Shown piece by piece: positions 17,655 to 27,297 of a DNA stretch of 64,000 nucleotides. The stretch is from Streptococcus sp. 2342 (GTDB lineage Bacteria; Bacillota; Bacilli; Lactobacillales; Streptococcaceae), in contig NZ_VMLR01000003.1 in NCBI RefSeq assembly GCF_013276795.1, positions 372,001 to 436,000 on the forward strand, read 5' to 3'. Every line of letters starts with the position of its first letter. Within the stretch, counting starts at the first letter, position 1. The position numbers and the translations under genes were made by a program. The notes beneath the pieces were generated by a model, which had not been told where the DNA came from, made no database searches, and was given only the letters and a program-made list of their open reading frames with translations.

Positions 17655-20600
17655 ATGCAAACAAAAACAAAGAAACTCATTGTGAGTTTGTCTTCACTTG
17701 TTTTATCAGGATTTTTATTACATCATTATCTGACAGTTGGAGCGAAAGAAACGACTACGAATACCATTCAGAAAAGCCAGAAGTTCAGTATCAGCAAAGG
17801 GATACAAAAATTTAGTTGAAAATGGTGATTTTGGTCAGACGGAGGACGGAAGCAGTCCGTGGACAGGAAGCAAAGCTCAGGGGTGGTCAGCTTGGGCAGA
17901 CCAGAAGAATAGTTCTGCAGATACCTCAACTCGAGTTATTGAGGCTAAGGATGGGGCTATCACTATCTCAAGCCATGAGAAATTAAGGGCAGTGGTTCAC
18001 CGTATGGTTCCTATTGAAGCTAAGAAAAAGTATAAACTGCGTTTCAAGATTAAAACAGATAATAAAGTCGGGATTGCTAAGGTTCGTATCATTTAGGAAA
18101 GTGGTAAGGACAAGCAATTGTGGAATTTTGGAACGACGTCAGGAACAAAGGACTGGAAGACCATTGAAGCAGACTATAGCCCGACTTTAGATGTTGATAA
18201 AATCAAGCTGGAGTTATTCTATGAAACGGGAACTGGGACTATTTCTTTTAAGGATATTGAGCTGGTAGAGGTAGCAGACCAGCCTTCTGAGGATTCTCAA
18301 ACAGATAAACAGCTCGAGGAAAAGATTGATTTACCAATTGGGAAAAAACATGTCTTTGCTCTTGCAGACTATACTTATAAGGTAGAAAATCCTGATTTTG
18401 CTTCAGTCAAAAATGGAATTTTAGAACCTCTTAAGGAAGGGACAATCAATGTCATTGTCAGTAAAAATGGCAAGGAGGTGAAAAAGATTCCTTTGAAGAT
18501 TCTAGCCTCTGTTAAGGATGCATACACAGCCCGTTTGGATGACTGGAATGGTATCATCGCTGGGAATAAATACTATGATTCTAAAAATGAACAGATGGCC
18601 AAATTAAACCAGGAACTGGAAGGAAAGGTGGCTGATAGCCTATCCAGTATTTCAAGTCAGGCGGGCCGCACCTATTTGTGGGAAAAATTTTCAAATTATA
18701 AAACGTCTGCGAATCTAACTGCCACTTATCGGAAATTGGAGGAGATGACCAAGCAAGTGACCAATCCTTCTTTTCGTTATTATCAGGATGAAACCGTTAT
18801 TCGAACAGTTAGGGATTCCATGGAATGGATGCATAAACATGTCTACAATAGTGAAAAAAGCATTGTTGGGAGTTGGCGGGATTATGAAATCAGTATACCT
18901 CGTGCCATCAACAATACCTTGTCTCTGATGAAAGAATACTTCTCTGATGAGGAAATTAAAAAGTATAGAGATGTGATTGAAAAATTTGCGCCAGATCCCG
19001 AATATTTCCGAAAGACGACTGATAACCCATTTAAGTCCCTAGGTGGAAACTTAGTGGATATGGGAAGGGTAAAAGTAATAGCTGGTTTACTGCGCAAGGA
19101 TGACCAAGAAATTTCTTCTACCATTCGTTCGATTGAGCAAGTGTTCAAGTTGGTAGACCAAGGTGAAGGTTTTTATCAAGATGGATTCTATATTGACCAC
19201 ACCAATGTTGCCTATACAGGTGCTTATGGGGATCTCTTGATTGCTGGCCTGTCTCAACTGTTGCCAGTCATTCAAAAGACCAAGAGCCCAATCAATAAAG
19301 ATAAAATGCAAACTATGTACCACTGGATTGATAAATCGTTTGCCCCTTTGCTGGTGAATGGAGAGTTGATGGATATGAGTCGTGGACGCTCGATCAGTCG
19401 TGCAAATTGCGAGGGGCACGTGGCCGTAGTAGAAGTGCTAAGAGGGATTCACCGGATAGCGGATATGTCTGAAGGAGAAACCAAACAACGTTTGCAGAGT
19501 CTTGTGAAGACCATTGTTCAATCGGATAGTTATTATGATGTCTTTAAGAATTTGAAGACTTATAAGGATATCAGTTTGATGCAATCTTTGTTAAACGATG
19601 CTGGAGTCGCAAGTGTTCCAAGAATCAGTTACCTATCTGCCTTTAATAAGATGGGTAAAACAGCCATGTACAATGCAGAGAAAGGGTTTGGATTTGGCTT
19701 GTCACTCTTTTCCAGTCGTACCTTGAATTACGAACACATGAACAAGGAAAACAAACGTGGTTGGTATACGAGTGATGGGATGTTCTATCTTTACAATGGC
19801 GATTTGAGTCACTATAGCGATGGCTATTGGCCAACAGTTAATCCATATAAGATGCCTGGTACGACAGAAACAGATGCTAATAGATCGGATAGTGATACAG
19901 GTAAAGTTCTACCGTCTGCTTTCGTTGGAACGAGCAAACTAGATGAGGCCAATGTGACAGCAACCATGGATTTCACTAACTGGAATCAAACACTGACTGC
20001 TCATAAGAGCTGGTTTATACTGAAGGATAAGATCGCCTTTTTAGGAAGCAATATCCAAAACACTTCAACAGATACTGCTGCAACTACAATTGACCAGAGA
20101 AAACTGGAATCAAGTGTTCCATATAAAGTCTATGTCAATGATAAAGAAGCCTCCCTCACGGAACAAGAAAAGGATTATCCTGAAACCCAAAGTGTCTTCT
20201 TAGAATCGTCCGATTCGAAAAAGAATATTGGTTACTTTTTCTTTAAGAAGAGTTCAATCAGTATGAGTAAGACTGTCCAAAAGGGATCTTGGAAGGATAT
20301 CAATGAAGGACAGTCAGACAAGGAAGTTGAAAATGAATTTCTTACGATTAGTCAGGCTCATAAGTAAAATGGGGATTCTTATGACTATATGCTCATCCCT
20401 AACGTGGATTGTGCCATCTTCAATCAAATGGTAAAAGAGTTAGAAAGTAGTCTCATCGATAACAATGAGACCCTTCAGTCTGTTTATGATGCCAAACAAG
20501 GAGTTTGGGGCATTGTGAAATATGATGATTCTGTTTCTACTATTTCCAACCAATTCCAAGTCTTGAAACGTGGGGTCTATACCATTCGAAAAGAAGGGTA

Positions 20601-20853
20601 TGACTATAAGGTTGCCTACTACAATCCTGAAACCCAGGAATCAGCTCCAGATCAGGAAGTCTTTAAAAAGTTAGAACAAGTAGCTCAACCACAAACTCAG
20701 GATTCAAAAGAAAAGGAAAAATCTGAAGAAGAAAAGAACCATTCGGATCAAAAGAATCTCCCTCAGACAGGAGAAGGTCAGTCAATCTTGGCAAGTCTAG
20801 GGCTCTTGCTACTTGGGGCGGCTTATCTATTCCGTAGAGGAAAGAATAACTGA
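17655..20853 (+). pseudogene. hylA: Hyaluronate lyase, broken by frameshift and two nonsense codons
   Basis: The translation matches the streptococcal surface hyaluronate lyase (PL8): signal peptide from ATG 17655, carbohydrate-binding-like N-terminal domain, alpha/alpha catalytic domain, beta domain and a C-terminal LPQTGEG sortase anchor with membrane tail. Three lesions are visible. Small indels in about 17775-17812 shift the frame so that it stops at 17817-17819. GAG has become TAG at 18094. CAA has become TAA at 20365. By pneumococcal numbering Asn349, His399 and Tyr408 are kept, but aromatic-patch Trp292 is Arg (CGG at 18877). No full-length secreted enzyme can be made. The catalytic part alone (18118-20367) is open but lacks a start context, a signal and the anchor. 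Confidence 0.95.
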
Positions 20854-20901
20854 TTTGTTCATCATCTAAGATGAATCACATGAAACTGTGGAAAATAGAA
20901 A

Positions 20902-20937
20902 AAATCCGAAGAAGGTCAAACATCTTCGGATTTTTTT
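20902..20937. terminator. Bidirectional terminator between hylA and kdgA
   Basis: AAATCCGAAGA (20902-20912) and TCTTCGGATTT (20923-20933) form an 11-bp stem with T-runs on both strands, serving the two converging units. Confidence 0.85.
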
Positions 20938-20946
20938 CACTTCATT

Positions 20947-21576
20947 TTATCTGAGTGTAACATACTGTTGGGCAATCTCGCTAATGCGGTCAAAGTCGCC
21001 TTGGGAAGCGAGTTTATTGAGTTCGCCACCAATTCCAACGGCGTCTGCACCAGCAGCGAACCATTGAGGAATGTTGTTTAGGCCGACTCCTCCGGTTACC
21101 ATTACGGAAACTTGTGGGATCGGTGCCTTGACTGCAGAGATATATGCTGGACTGAGAGCACTACCTGGGAAGAGTTTAATGATTTCACTACCAGCTTCAA
21201 GTGCAGTCGTTATCTCTGTGAGAGTAATACAGCCTGGAATGTACGGTGTGCTGTAGAGATTGCACATTTTTGCAGTTTCAGCATAGAAAGATGGAGAAAC
21301 AACGTAATTTGCTCCGGCTAGAATAGCATCTCTAGCAGTTACGGCATCAATCACAGTACCTGCACCGATACAAACACTTTGATCGTCCTGATACAAGTCT
21401 ACAAGTTCCTTGATGATTTGCCCTGCATACTGATTGGTATAGGCGATTTCAATAGCTTTGATACCTCCCTTGATACAAGCAATTGAGGCTTGCAGTCCTT
21501 CTTCCTTTGTATTTCCTCGAATAACAGCGACAATTTTTTGTTTTTTTAGTTCAATAATCGTATCTGATTTGGTCAT
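20947..21576 (-). CDS. kdgA: KDPG aldolase (2-keto-3-deoxy-6-phosphogluconate aldolase)
   Basis: 209 aa TIM-barrel aldolase. VAVIRGNTKEEG near the N-terminus, GAGTVIDAVTA in the middle and the Schiff-base Lys in SEIIKLFPGS are visible, with MVTGGVGL near the end. It splits KDPG into pyruvate and glyceraldehyde-3-phosphate, the last step of unsaturated uronate catabolism. Last gene of the minus-strand operon dhuD-dhuI-kdgK-kdgA. Confidence 0.93.
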   Translation of the reverse strand: MTKSDTIIELKKQKIVAVIRGNTKEEGLQASIACIKGGIKAIEIAYTNQYAGQIIKELVDLYQDDQSVCIGAGTVIDAVTARDAILAGANYVVSPSFYAETAKMCNLYSTPYIPGCITLTEITTALEAGSEIIKLFPGSALSPAYISAVKAPIPQVSVMVTGGVGLNNIPQWFAAGADAVGIGGELNKLASQGDFDRISEIAQQYVTLR

Positions 21577-21585
21577 GTAATTCTC

Positions 21586-22587
21586 CTAACGAATGATATC
21601 TTGTGCATTTGCCAGTAATTTTTCAATACTAGTTTCGGAAGTGGAGAGATGGTCTCCTGGAAGAGTACATTTGAGAGTTGCGCTCGCAACTGCAAAGTCA
21701 ATGGTAGTTTTTAAGGAGGAATGATGGAGTAGTTGATAAAGGGCACCAGATATAAAGGCATCCCCGCTACCAACTCGTTGATAGACTGCAGTTTTTAGTT
21801 GGACAGACTCTTCAAATCGTTCTCCCAGAGCATAGGCCTGATAGACATTTTTGTCTTGTTCATCACTAGAGCGGAGGGTATGGAAAATGGCCTTGAAACC
21901 ATAGGCTTCTTTTAATTGTCGCATGCGATTTTCCACCTCTTTTAGGCTGGCTCTGTCTCTTGGGAACATCTCTAGATTTTGGTCATCAATCATGAGAGGA
22001 TCAATACCAAAGCAATAGTCAGCGAAACGTGCAAACTTAGAAAATTCATACTTGGCTTCTAGGACTGAAATCATCTTTGTTCTCAGATTGAGATCCATTG
22101 AAACGATAATCCCTCGGCGCTTGGCTTCTTCCAAGAGTAGGAGAAGGAGCGTACGAATCTCTTGACCGATAGCTACAGTGATTCCACTAAAATGAAAATG
22201 GCCAATCCCCTGAAAGAGAGAATCCATATCTAGCATGTTTGGCCGAATCTGGCTGATACTCGTATGCTTACGATCGTAGAAAACTTCACTTTGACGACAA
22301 CCAAAGCCGTTCTCCAAAAAGTAGAGGCCGATTCGATCGCCAAGCCGACAGATTGAACTGGTATCGATTTGGTGCTGTTTCAAGAATGTGAGAAAACGAT
22401 CTCCAATCTCGTTGGCAGGGAGTGCGGTAAAGACTTTCGTTGAGATACCCAGGGCTTGCAAATTACAAGCGATGTTAATTTCTGATCCGCCAAAATAAGT
22501 CGAACTGGCAACATGATCGCCGATACTGGTGGCATCTAATGGTGAGATTCGAATTAATGGTTCGCCAAACAGTAATATTTTCGTCAT
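21586..22587 (-). CDS. kdgK: 2-keto-3-deoxygluconate kinase (PfkB family)
   Basis: 333 aa ribokinase-family sugar kinase. An N-terminal glycine-rich start (FGEPLIRISP), GGSEINIACNLQALG and the C-terminal anion-hole motif VGSGDAFISGALY with catalytic Asp are present. It phosphorylates KDG made from hyaluronan or chondroitin disaccharides. Nine bases separate it from kdgA. Confidence 0.92.
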   Translation of the reverse strand: MTKILLFGEPLIRISPLDATSIGDHVASSTYFGGSEINIACNLQALGISTKVFTALPANEIGDRFLTFLKQHQIDTSSICRLGDRIGLYFLENGFGCRQSEVFYDRKHTSISQIRPNMLDMDSLFQGIGHFHFSGITVAIGQEIRTLLLLLLEEAKRRGIIVSMDLNLRTKMISVLEAKYEFSKFARFADYCFGIDPLMIDDQNLEMFPRDRASLKEVENRMRQLKEAYGFKAIFHTLRSSDEQDKNVYQAYALGERFEESVQLKTAVYQRVGSGDAFISGALYQLLHHSSLKTTIDFAVASATLKCTLPGDHLSTSETSIEKLLANAQDIIR

Positions 22588-22617
22588 CCATTAGTTCCTT
22601 TCTGGTTTAGAATAGCT

Positions 22618-23259
22618 TTACTTGGCTGATACTTCTTTCAAATAAGCAGCGACTTCATCATCTTGGCAGTTTTCAAAGAAGTATTCTTGGAAGTATTTGC
22701 CAGAGATGGTGTCTTTGAGAAAGTCTTGGTCGATTGTTTTAAGGATGGTCATCAAATTATTGTGGGTGATTTGTTTCACCTCGTTTAAGATACGAGCGTT
22801 GCGTTGTTCAGGGACTACACGTTCTCTTGGGTAGCCACCGCCCATTTCTTCAGCAAATAAGCGTTCAAACATTAATTTGAGGGTCAGTTCTGCCCCCCAG
22901 CCAAATCCTTTGGCATAAGGGATAGACAAGGCGTTACCACCATTGATTTGAGAATAAAGGTAAGCGTCAGTTGGGTCCACTGCTAGACCACAGACAACAC
23001 CAGGGAAGCTGTTTAAAGCAAGCATAGCTCCTACACCCGTACCACAGCCGGTAACAACAAAGTCGACTGCTTTTGTATTTAAAAGGATGGCAGCCATTAG
23101 GCCGTTTTGTACGTATGTTAATGGGGTTTCACCTTCTTCTCCACGCATACCATAGTTAAATAATTGGTAGCCTTTTTTATTTGTCGCTTCTTTTAGACTA
23201 TCATAAATAATGTGATTCTTACTAGCTTGACTATTTTCATTGATTAATGCGATTTTCAT
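22618..23259 (-). CDS. RpiB/LacAB-family isomerase (DhuI type)
   Basis: 213 aa. The ALINENSQASKN start and VVTGCGTGVGAMLALNSFPG with an active Cys in the GCGTG loop are typical of RpiB-like isomerases. In streptococcal glycosaminoglycan clusters this gene encodes DhuI, isomerising 4-deoxy-L-threo-5-hexosulose uronate released by Ugl. The position next to the SDR and KdgK supports that assignment. Older annotations name it ribose-5-phosphate isomerase. Confidence 0.88.
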   Translation of the reverse strand: MKIALINENSQASKNHIIYDSLKEATNKKGYQLFNYGMRGEEGETPLTYVQNGLMAAILLNTKAVDFVVTGCGTGVGAMLALNSFPGVVCGLAVDPTDAYLYSQINGGNALSIPYAKGFGWGAELTLKLMFERLFAEEMGGGYPRERVVPEQRNARILNEVKQITHNNLMTILKTIDQDFLKDTISGKYFQEYFFENCQDDEVAAYLKEVSAK

Positions 23260-23277
23260 AAGATCCTCTTTCTATTT

Positions 23278-24093
23278 TTACTCAGGTTGTTTTCCGATGT
23301 AGGCTAAGATACCGCCATCTACATATAGGATGTGGCCATTGACAAAGTCGCTAGCGTCACTAGCGAGAAAGACAGCAGGGCCCATTAAATCTTCAGGATT
23401 TCCCCAACGTGCAGCAGGTGTTTTTGAAATGATGAACTGGTCGAATGGATGACGAGAACCATCTTCTTGCAACTCACGAAGAGGTGCTGTTTGAGGAGTG
23501 GCAATATAACCCGGTCCGATTCCGTTACATTGGATATTGGCTCCACCGTATTCAGACGCAATGTTGCGGGTCAACATTTTCAAGCCGCCTTTAGCGGCAG
23601 CATAAGCGCTAACCGTTTCACGTCCCAGTTCGCTCATCATCGAGCAAATATTGATAATCTTTCCATGCCCTTTCTTTATCATAGAAGGAATGACTGCTTT
23701 TGAAACGATAAATGGTGCGTTTAAGTCAATATCGATGACCTTACGGAAATCAGCGGCGCTCATTTCGCACATTGGAACGCGGCGGATAATACCAGCGTTA
23801 TTAACGAGGATGTCAATGACACCAACCTCTTGTTCGATTTGCTTGACCATGGCTTGGATACCGTCCTCGTCTGTCACGTCACAGACATACCCATGGGCTT
23901 CGATGCCAACTTCACGATAAGCTTCAATCCCTTTATTGACCAGGTCTTGATTGATATCATTAAAGACAATAGTAGCGCCGACCTCAGCGTAGGATTTGGC
24001 AATAGCAAATCCAATTCCATAAGAAGCGCCGGTGATGAGAGCAATTTTTCCTTTTAAAGAAAACTGCTCAATTGAGAATGATGTATTTGTCAT
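23278..24093 (-). CDS. SDR oxidoreductase (DhuD / gluconate 5-dehydrogenase-like)
   Basis: 271 aa classical short-chain dehydrogenase. TGASYGIGFAIA cofactor loop, NNAGI, catalytic Ser in NICSMMSELG and the YAAAK pair are intact. In streptococci the homologue (DhuD) reduces the DhuI product to KDG; older names are gno or idnO. First gene of the minus-strand operon, with a near-consensus promoter and a RegR-type operator just upstream. Confidence 0.9.
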   Translation of the reverse strand: MTNTSFSIEQFSLKGKIALITGASYGIGFAIAKSYAEVGATIVFNDINQDLVNKGIEAYREVGIEAHGYVCDVTDEDGIQAMVKQIEQEVGVIDILVNNAGIIRRVPMCEMSAADFRKVIDIDLNAPFIVSKAVIPSMIKKGHGKIINICSMMSELGRETVSAYAAAKGGLKMLTRNIASEYGGANIQCNGIGPGYIATPQTAPLRELQEDGSRHPFDQFIISKTPAARWGNPEDLMGPAVFLASDASDFVNGHILYVDGGILAYIGKQPE

Positions 24094-24136
24094 TTGATAC
24101 TTCCTTTCAAATTTGTTAAGACTTCTCTATAACCAA

Positions 24137-24165
24137 ATTATATTCTAGTAAACCGGTTTTGTCAA
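24137..24165 (-). promoter_or_regulatory. Consensus promoter of the dhuD-kdgA operon with operator in the spacer
   Basis: On the minus strand TTGACA (24165-24160), a 17-base spacer and TATAAT (24142-24137) are perfect sigma-A elements. The spacer contains AAACCGGTTT (24150-24159), a perfect LacI-family palindrome, so a bound repressor would block polymerase. RegR, encoded downstream in the cluster, is the obvious candidate. Confidence 0.85.
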
Positions 24166-24257
24166 TAATTAAATATTTTTATTTCTGAAAATCTTTGTTT
24201 TCCTAAAAAAACGGAAGATTTTGAAGTTTCTGTCTATTGTAATGGTTAAATAAGCAA

Positions 24258-24271
24258 TGAAAGCGCTAATA
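24258..24271. promoter_or_regulatory. Candidate CcpA cre site
   Basis: TGAAAGCGCTAATA matches 13 of 14 positions of TGWAANCGNTNWCA. It lies between the divergent promoters and upstream of the PTS -35, so could serve catabolite control of the glycosaminoglycan operons. Confidence 0.65.
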
Positions 24272-24288
24272 TTTTTTTGAAAAAACTA

Positions 24289-24345
24289 TTGACAAGATAA
24301 AAATAAAGGTCTACAATGTAAAATATAGAGTAAACCGGTAAACTC
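24289..24345 (+). promoter_or_regulatory. Promoter and RegR-type operator of the PTS-ugl operon
   Basis: TTGACA (24289-24294), a 17-base spacer and TACAAT (24312-24317) are followed by AGTAAACCGGTAAACTC (24329-24345), a palindrome with an ACCGGT core just after the predicted start of transcription. This is a typical LacI-family repression layout. Confidence 0.85.
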
Positions 24346-24364
24346 AAAAAAGAAAGGAGAAAAG

Positions 24365-24799
24365 ATGAAAATTGTACTTGTAGGGCATGGACATTTTGCC
24401 ACAGGGATTTATAGTTCTTTACAATTGATTGCAGGCAATCAAGAAAATGTGGAGGCGATTGACTTTGTGGAAGGAATGTCAGCAGATGAACTCAAGCAAA
24501 AAATCTTACTTGCAATTTCAAATGAAGAAGAAGTTTTAATCCTAAGTGATCTCTTGGGAGGATCGCCATTCAAGGTTTCTTCTACCATAATGGGAGAAAA
24601 TCCAGCCAAAACAATGAATGTTCTCTCGGGTTTGAACTTAGCTATGTTAATGGAAGCAGTCTTTGCTAGAATGGCTCATAGCTTTGATGAGGTTGTTAAT
24701 AAATCAGTAGTGGCGGCTCAGGGTGGAGTCGTAAATGGTAAAGAATTGTTTTCAACGGATGCAGAGGAAGAGGAAGAAGATTTCGAATCGGGTATTTAA
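24365..24799 (+). CDS. PTS mannose-family EIIA (glycosaminoglycan disaccharide)
   Basis: 144 aa phosphotransfer protein; the His-motif VGHGHFATG is at residues 6-14, with LILSDLLGGSPF as second block and an acidic C-terminus. AAAGGAG precedes the ATG. First gene of a nested operon EIIA-ugl-EIIB-EIIC-EIID-yajC-heparinase. In related streptococci this PTS imports unsaturated hyaluronan/chondroitin disaccharides. Confidence 0.92.
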   Translation: MKIVLVGHGHFATGIYSSLQLIAGNQENVEAIDFVEGMSADELKQKILLAISNEEEVLILSDLLGGSPFKVSSTIMGENPAKTMNVLSGLNLAMLMEAVFARMAHSFDEVVNKSVVAAQGGVVNGKELFSTDAEEEEEDFESGI

Positions 24800-24810
24800 A
24801 GGGTAAAAGA

Positions 24811-26001
24811 ATGATAAAAAAGGTTACGATTGAAGAAATAAAATCGCCTGAGCGCTTCTTAGAAGTACCACTTCTGACGAAAGAAGAAGTCGGCCAGGCA
24901 ATCGATAAGGTTATTCGGCAGTTAGAACTCAACCTTGACTATTTCAAGGAAGATTTCCCGACGCCAGCTACCTTTGATAATGTCTATCCAATCATGGATA
25001 ATACGGAATGGACCAATGGTTTCTGGACAGGAGAACTGTGGTTGGCTTATGAATACAGTCAACAGGATGAATTTAAAAACATCGCTCATAAAAATGTTCT
25101 TTCTTTCCTGGATCGTGTCAATAAGAGAGTAGAATTGGATCACCATGATCTCGGCTTCTTGTACACACCGTCTTGTATGGCTGAATATAAGATAAATGGA
25201 GATGGAGAGGCCAGAGAGGCAGCCTTGAAAGCTGCAGATAAGTTGATTGAACGCTATCAAGAAAAAGGTGGTTTTATTCAAGCTTGGGGAGACTTGGGCA
25301 AGAAAGAGCATTACCGTTTGATTATCGACTGCTTGCTCAACATCCAACTCTTATTCTTTGCTTATCAAGAAACAGGCGATCAAAAATACTACGATATTGC
25401 AGAAAGCCATTTCTATGTTTCAGCTAATAATGTAATCCGTGATGACGCTTCGTCCTTCCACACCTTCTACTTTGATCCTGAGACAGGTCAACCCCTTAAA
25501 GGTGTAACGAGACAAGGGTATAGTGATGATTCATGCTGGGCACGTGGTCAATCATGGGGAGTCTATGGTATTCCTTTGACTTATCGTCACCTGAAAGACG
25601 AGTCCTGCTTTGACTTGTTTAAGGGTGTAACCAATTATTTCTTGAATCGTCTGCCAAAAGATCATGTTTCTTATTGGGATTTGATTTTTAATGATGGTAG
25701 TGATCAATCACGAGATTCTTCAGCAACAGCTATCGCTGTCTGTGGGATTCATGAAATGCTAAAACATCTCCCAGAGGTGGATGCTGACAAAGATATTTAT
25801 AAACATGCTATGCATGCCATGCTTCGTTCTTTGATCGAACATTATGCAAATGATCAATTTACCCCTGGTGGGACAAGTCTCCTCCACGGTGTGTACTCAT
25901 GGCATTCAGGTAAAGGAGTGGACGAAGGCAATATCTGGGGTGACTACTATTACCTAGAAGCCCTTATCCGTTTCTACAAGGATTGGAACCTATATTGGTA
26001 G
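24811..26001 (+). CDS. ugl: Unsaturated glucuronyl hydrolase (GH88)
   Basis: 396 aa cytoplasmic enzyme. The NGFWTGELWLAYEYS block and the RGQSWGVYGI stretch are characteristic of GH88 alpha/alpha barrels. It hydrates the 4,5-double bond of disaccharides made by hyaluronate lyase, releasing an unsaturated uronate that the minus-strand operon degrades. Located inside the PTS operon. Confidence 0.94.
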   Translation: MIKKVTIEEIKSPERFLEVPLLTKEEVGQAIDKVIRQLELNLDYFKEDFPTPATFDNVYPIMDNTEWTNGFWTGELWLAYEYSQQDEFKNIAHKNVLSFLDRVNKRVELDHHDLGFLYTPSCMAEYKINGDGEAREAALKAADKLIERYQEKGGFIQAWGDLGKKEHYRLIIDCLLNIQLLFFAYQETGDQKYYDIAESHFYVSANNVIRDDASSFHTFYFDPETGQPLKGVTRQGYSDDSCWARGQSWGVYGIPLTYRHLKDESCFDLFKGVTNYFLNRLPKDHVSYWDLIFNDGSDQSRDSSATAIAVCGIHEMLKHLPEVDADKDIYKHAMHAMLRSLIEHYANDQFTPGGTSLLHGVYSWHSGKGVDEGNIWGDYYYLEALIRFYKDWNLYW

Positions 26002-26011
26002 GAGGAGAAAT

Positions 26012-26503
26012 ATGACAATGCCAAATATTATTATGACCCGTATCGATGAACGGTTGATTCATGGACAAGGACAACTTTGGGTAAAATACCTAGGTTGTAA
26101 TACGGTCATTGTTGCCAATGATGAAGTAAGCACGGACAAGATGCAACAAACTCTGATGAAAACAGTTGTGCCAGACTCAGTTGCCATGCGTTTCTTCCCT
26201 TTGCAAAAGGTGATTGATATCATTCACAAGGCCAATCCTGCTCAAACGATCTTTATCGTTGTAAAGGATGTAAAGGACGCTTTAACCTTGGTAGAAGGTG
26301 GTGTCCCTATCAAAGAAATCAATATTGGGAACATTCACAATGCCCCTGGTAAAGAGCAAGTGACACGCTCCATCTTCCTGGGTGAAGAGGACAAGGCAGC
26401 CCTCAAGGAATTGAACCAAACTTATCAAGTAACATTTAATACGAAAACAACTCCAACAGGAAATGATGGAGCTGTTGAAGTCAACATTATGGACTATATT
26501 TAA
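26012..26503 (+). CDS. PTS mannose-family EIIB
   Basis: 163 aa. TRIDERLIHGQGQLW carries the phospho-His at residue 17. AGGAGGAG precedes the ATG ten bases after the ugl stop. Partner of the flanking EIIA, EIIC and EIID subunits. Codon use is more GC-rich than in the PTS at 150, suggesting the two systems have different histories. Confidence 0.93.
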   Translation: MTMPNIIMTRIDERLIHGQGQLWVKYLGCNTVIVANDEVSTDKMQQTLMKTVVPDSVAMRFFPLQKVIDIIHKANPAQTIFIVVKDVKDALTLVEGGVPIKEINIGNIHNAPGKEQVTRSIFLGEEDKAALKELNQTYQVTFNTKTTPTGNDGAVEVNIMDYI

Positions 26504-26517
26504 AAGAGGAGATCGTT

Positions 26518-27297
26518 ATGTCGATTAATGTATTTCAAGCGATTTTAATTGGATTATGGACAGCTTTCTGTTTTAGTGGAATGCTGTTAGGAATTTACAC
26601 CAATAGATGTATTGTTCTGTCATTTGGTGTCGGAATTATTCTAGGTGATTTGCCTACTGCTCTTGCAATGGGAGCTATTGGTGAATTGGCTTATATGGGA
26701 TTCGGTGTTGGTGCTGGAGGTACTGTTCCACCAAACCCAATCGGACCTGGTATCTTTGGTACCTTGATGGCTATCACTAGTGCTGGTAAAGTCAGTCCAG
26801 AAGCGGCTCTTGCCCTCTCTACTCCGATTGCTGTGGCGATTCAATTCTTACAAACTTTCGCCTACACTGTACGTGCTGGTGCGCCTGAAACGGCGATGAA
26901 GCACTTGAAAAACCATAATTTGAAGAAATTCAAGTTCACTCTAAATGCAACAATTTGGTTGTTTGCCTTTATTGGATTTACCTTGGGTTGCTTGGGTGCC
27001 CTTTCAATGGATACCTTGTTGAAACTCGTAGACTACATTCCACCGGTATTGCTTACAGGTTTGACAGTTGCTGGTAAAATGCTCCCAGCTATCGGTTTTG
27101 CGATGATCTTGTCAGTGATGGCTAAGAAAGAGTTGATTCCCTTTGTCTTGTTGGGATATGTTTGTGCAGCTTATCTAAACATCCCAACAATTGGTATTGC
27201 AATTGTAGGTACTATCTTTGCTTTGATTGAATTTTATAACAAGCCAAAAACAGCGAATCATGTGGTAGAGGAGGAAGCACACGATGACTGGATCTAA
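26518..27297 (+). CDS. PTS mannose-family EIIC
   Basis: 259 aa membrane subunit; GDLPTALAMGAIGELAYMGF and the Pro-rich PPNPIGPGIFGT are recognisable. The 3' end overlaps EIID by 14 bases. Confidence 0.93.
   Translation: MSINVFQAILIGLWTAFCFSGMLLGIYTNRCIVLSFGVGIILGDLPTALAMGAIGELAYMGFGVGAGGTVPPNPIGPGIFGTLMAITSAGKVSPEAALALSTPIAVAIQFLQTFAYTVRAGAPETAMKHLKNHNLKKFKFTLNATIWLFAFIGFTLGCLGALSMDTLLKLVDYIPPVLLTGLTVAGKMLPAIGFAMILSVMAKKELIPFVLLGYVCAAYLNIPTIGIAIVGTIFALIEFYNKPKTANHVVEEEAHDDWI

Noticed and set aside
19087..19419. Antisense ORFs inside hylA, ugl, rlmL and clpL
   Set aside because: They are shadows of well-supported genes, with no ribosome sites or recognisable families.
18118..20367. A functional stand-alone lyase encoded by the middle hylA frame
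   Set aside because: The frame starts inside the gene without a ribosome site, signal peptide or anchor, so it is part of the pseudogene.
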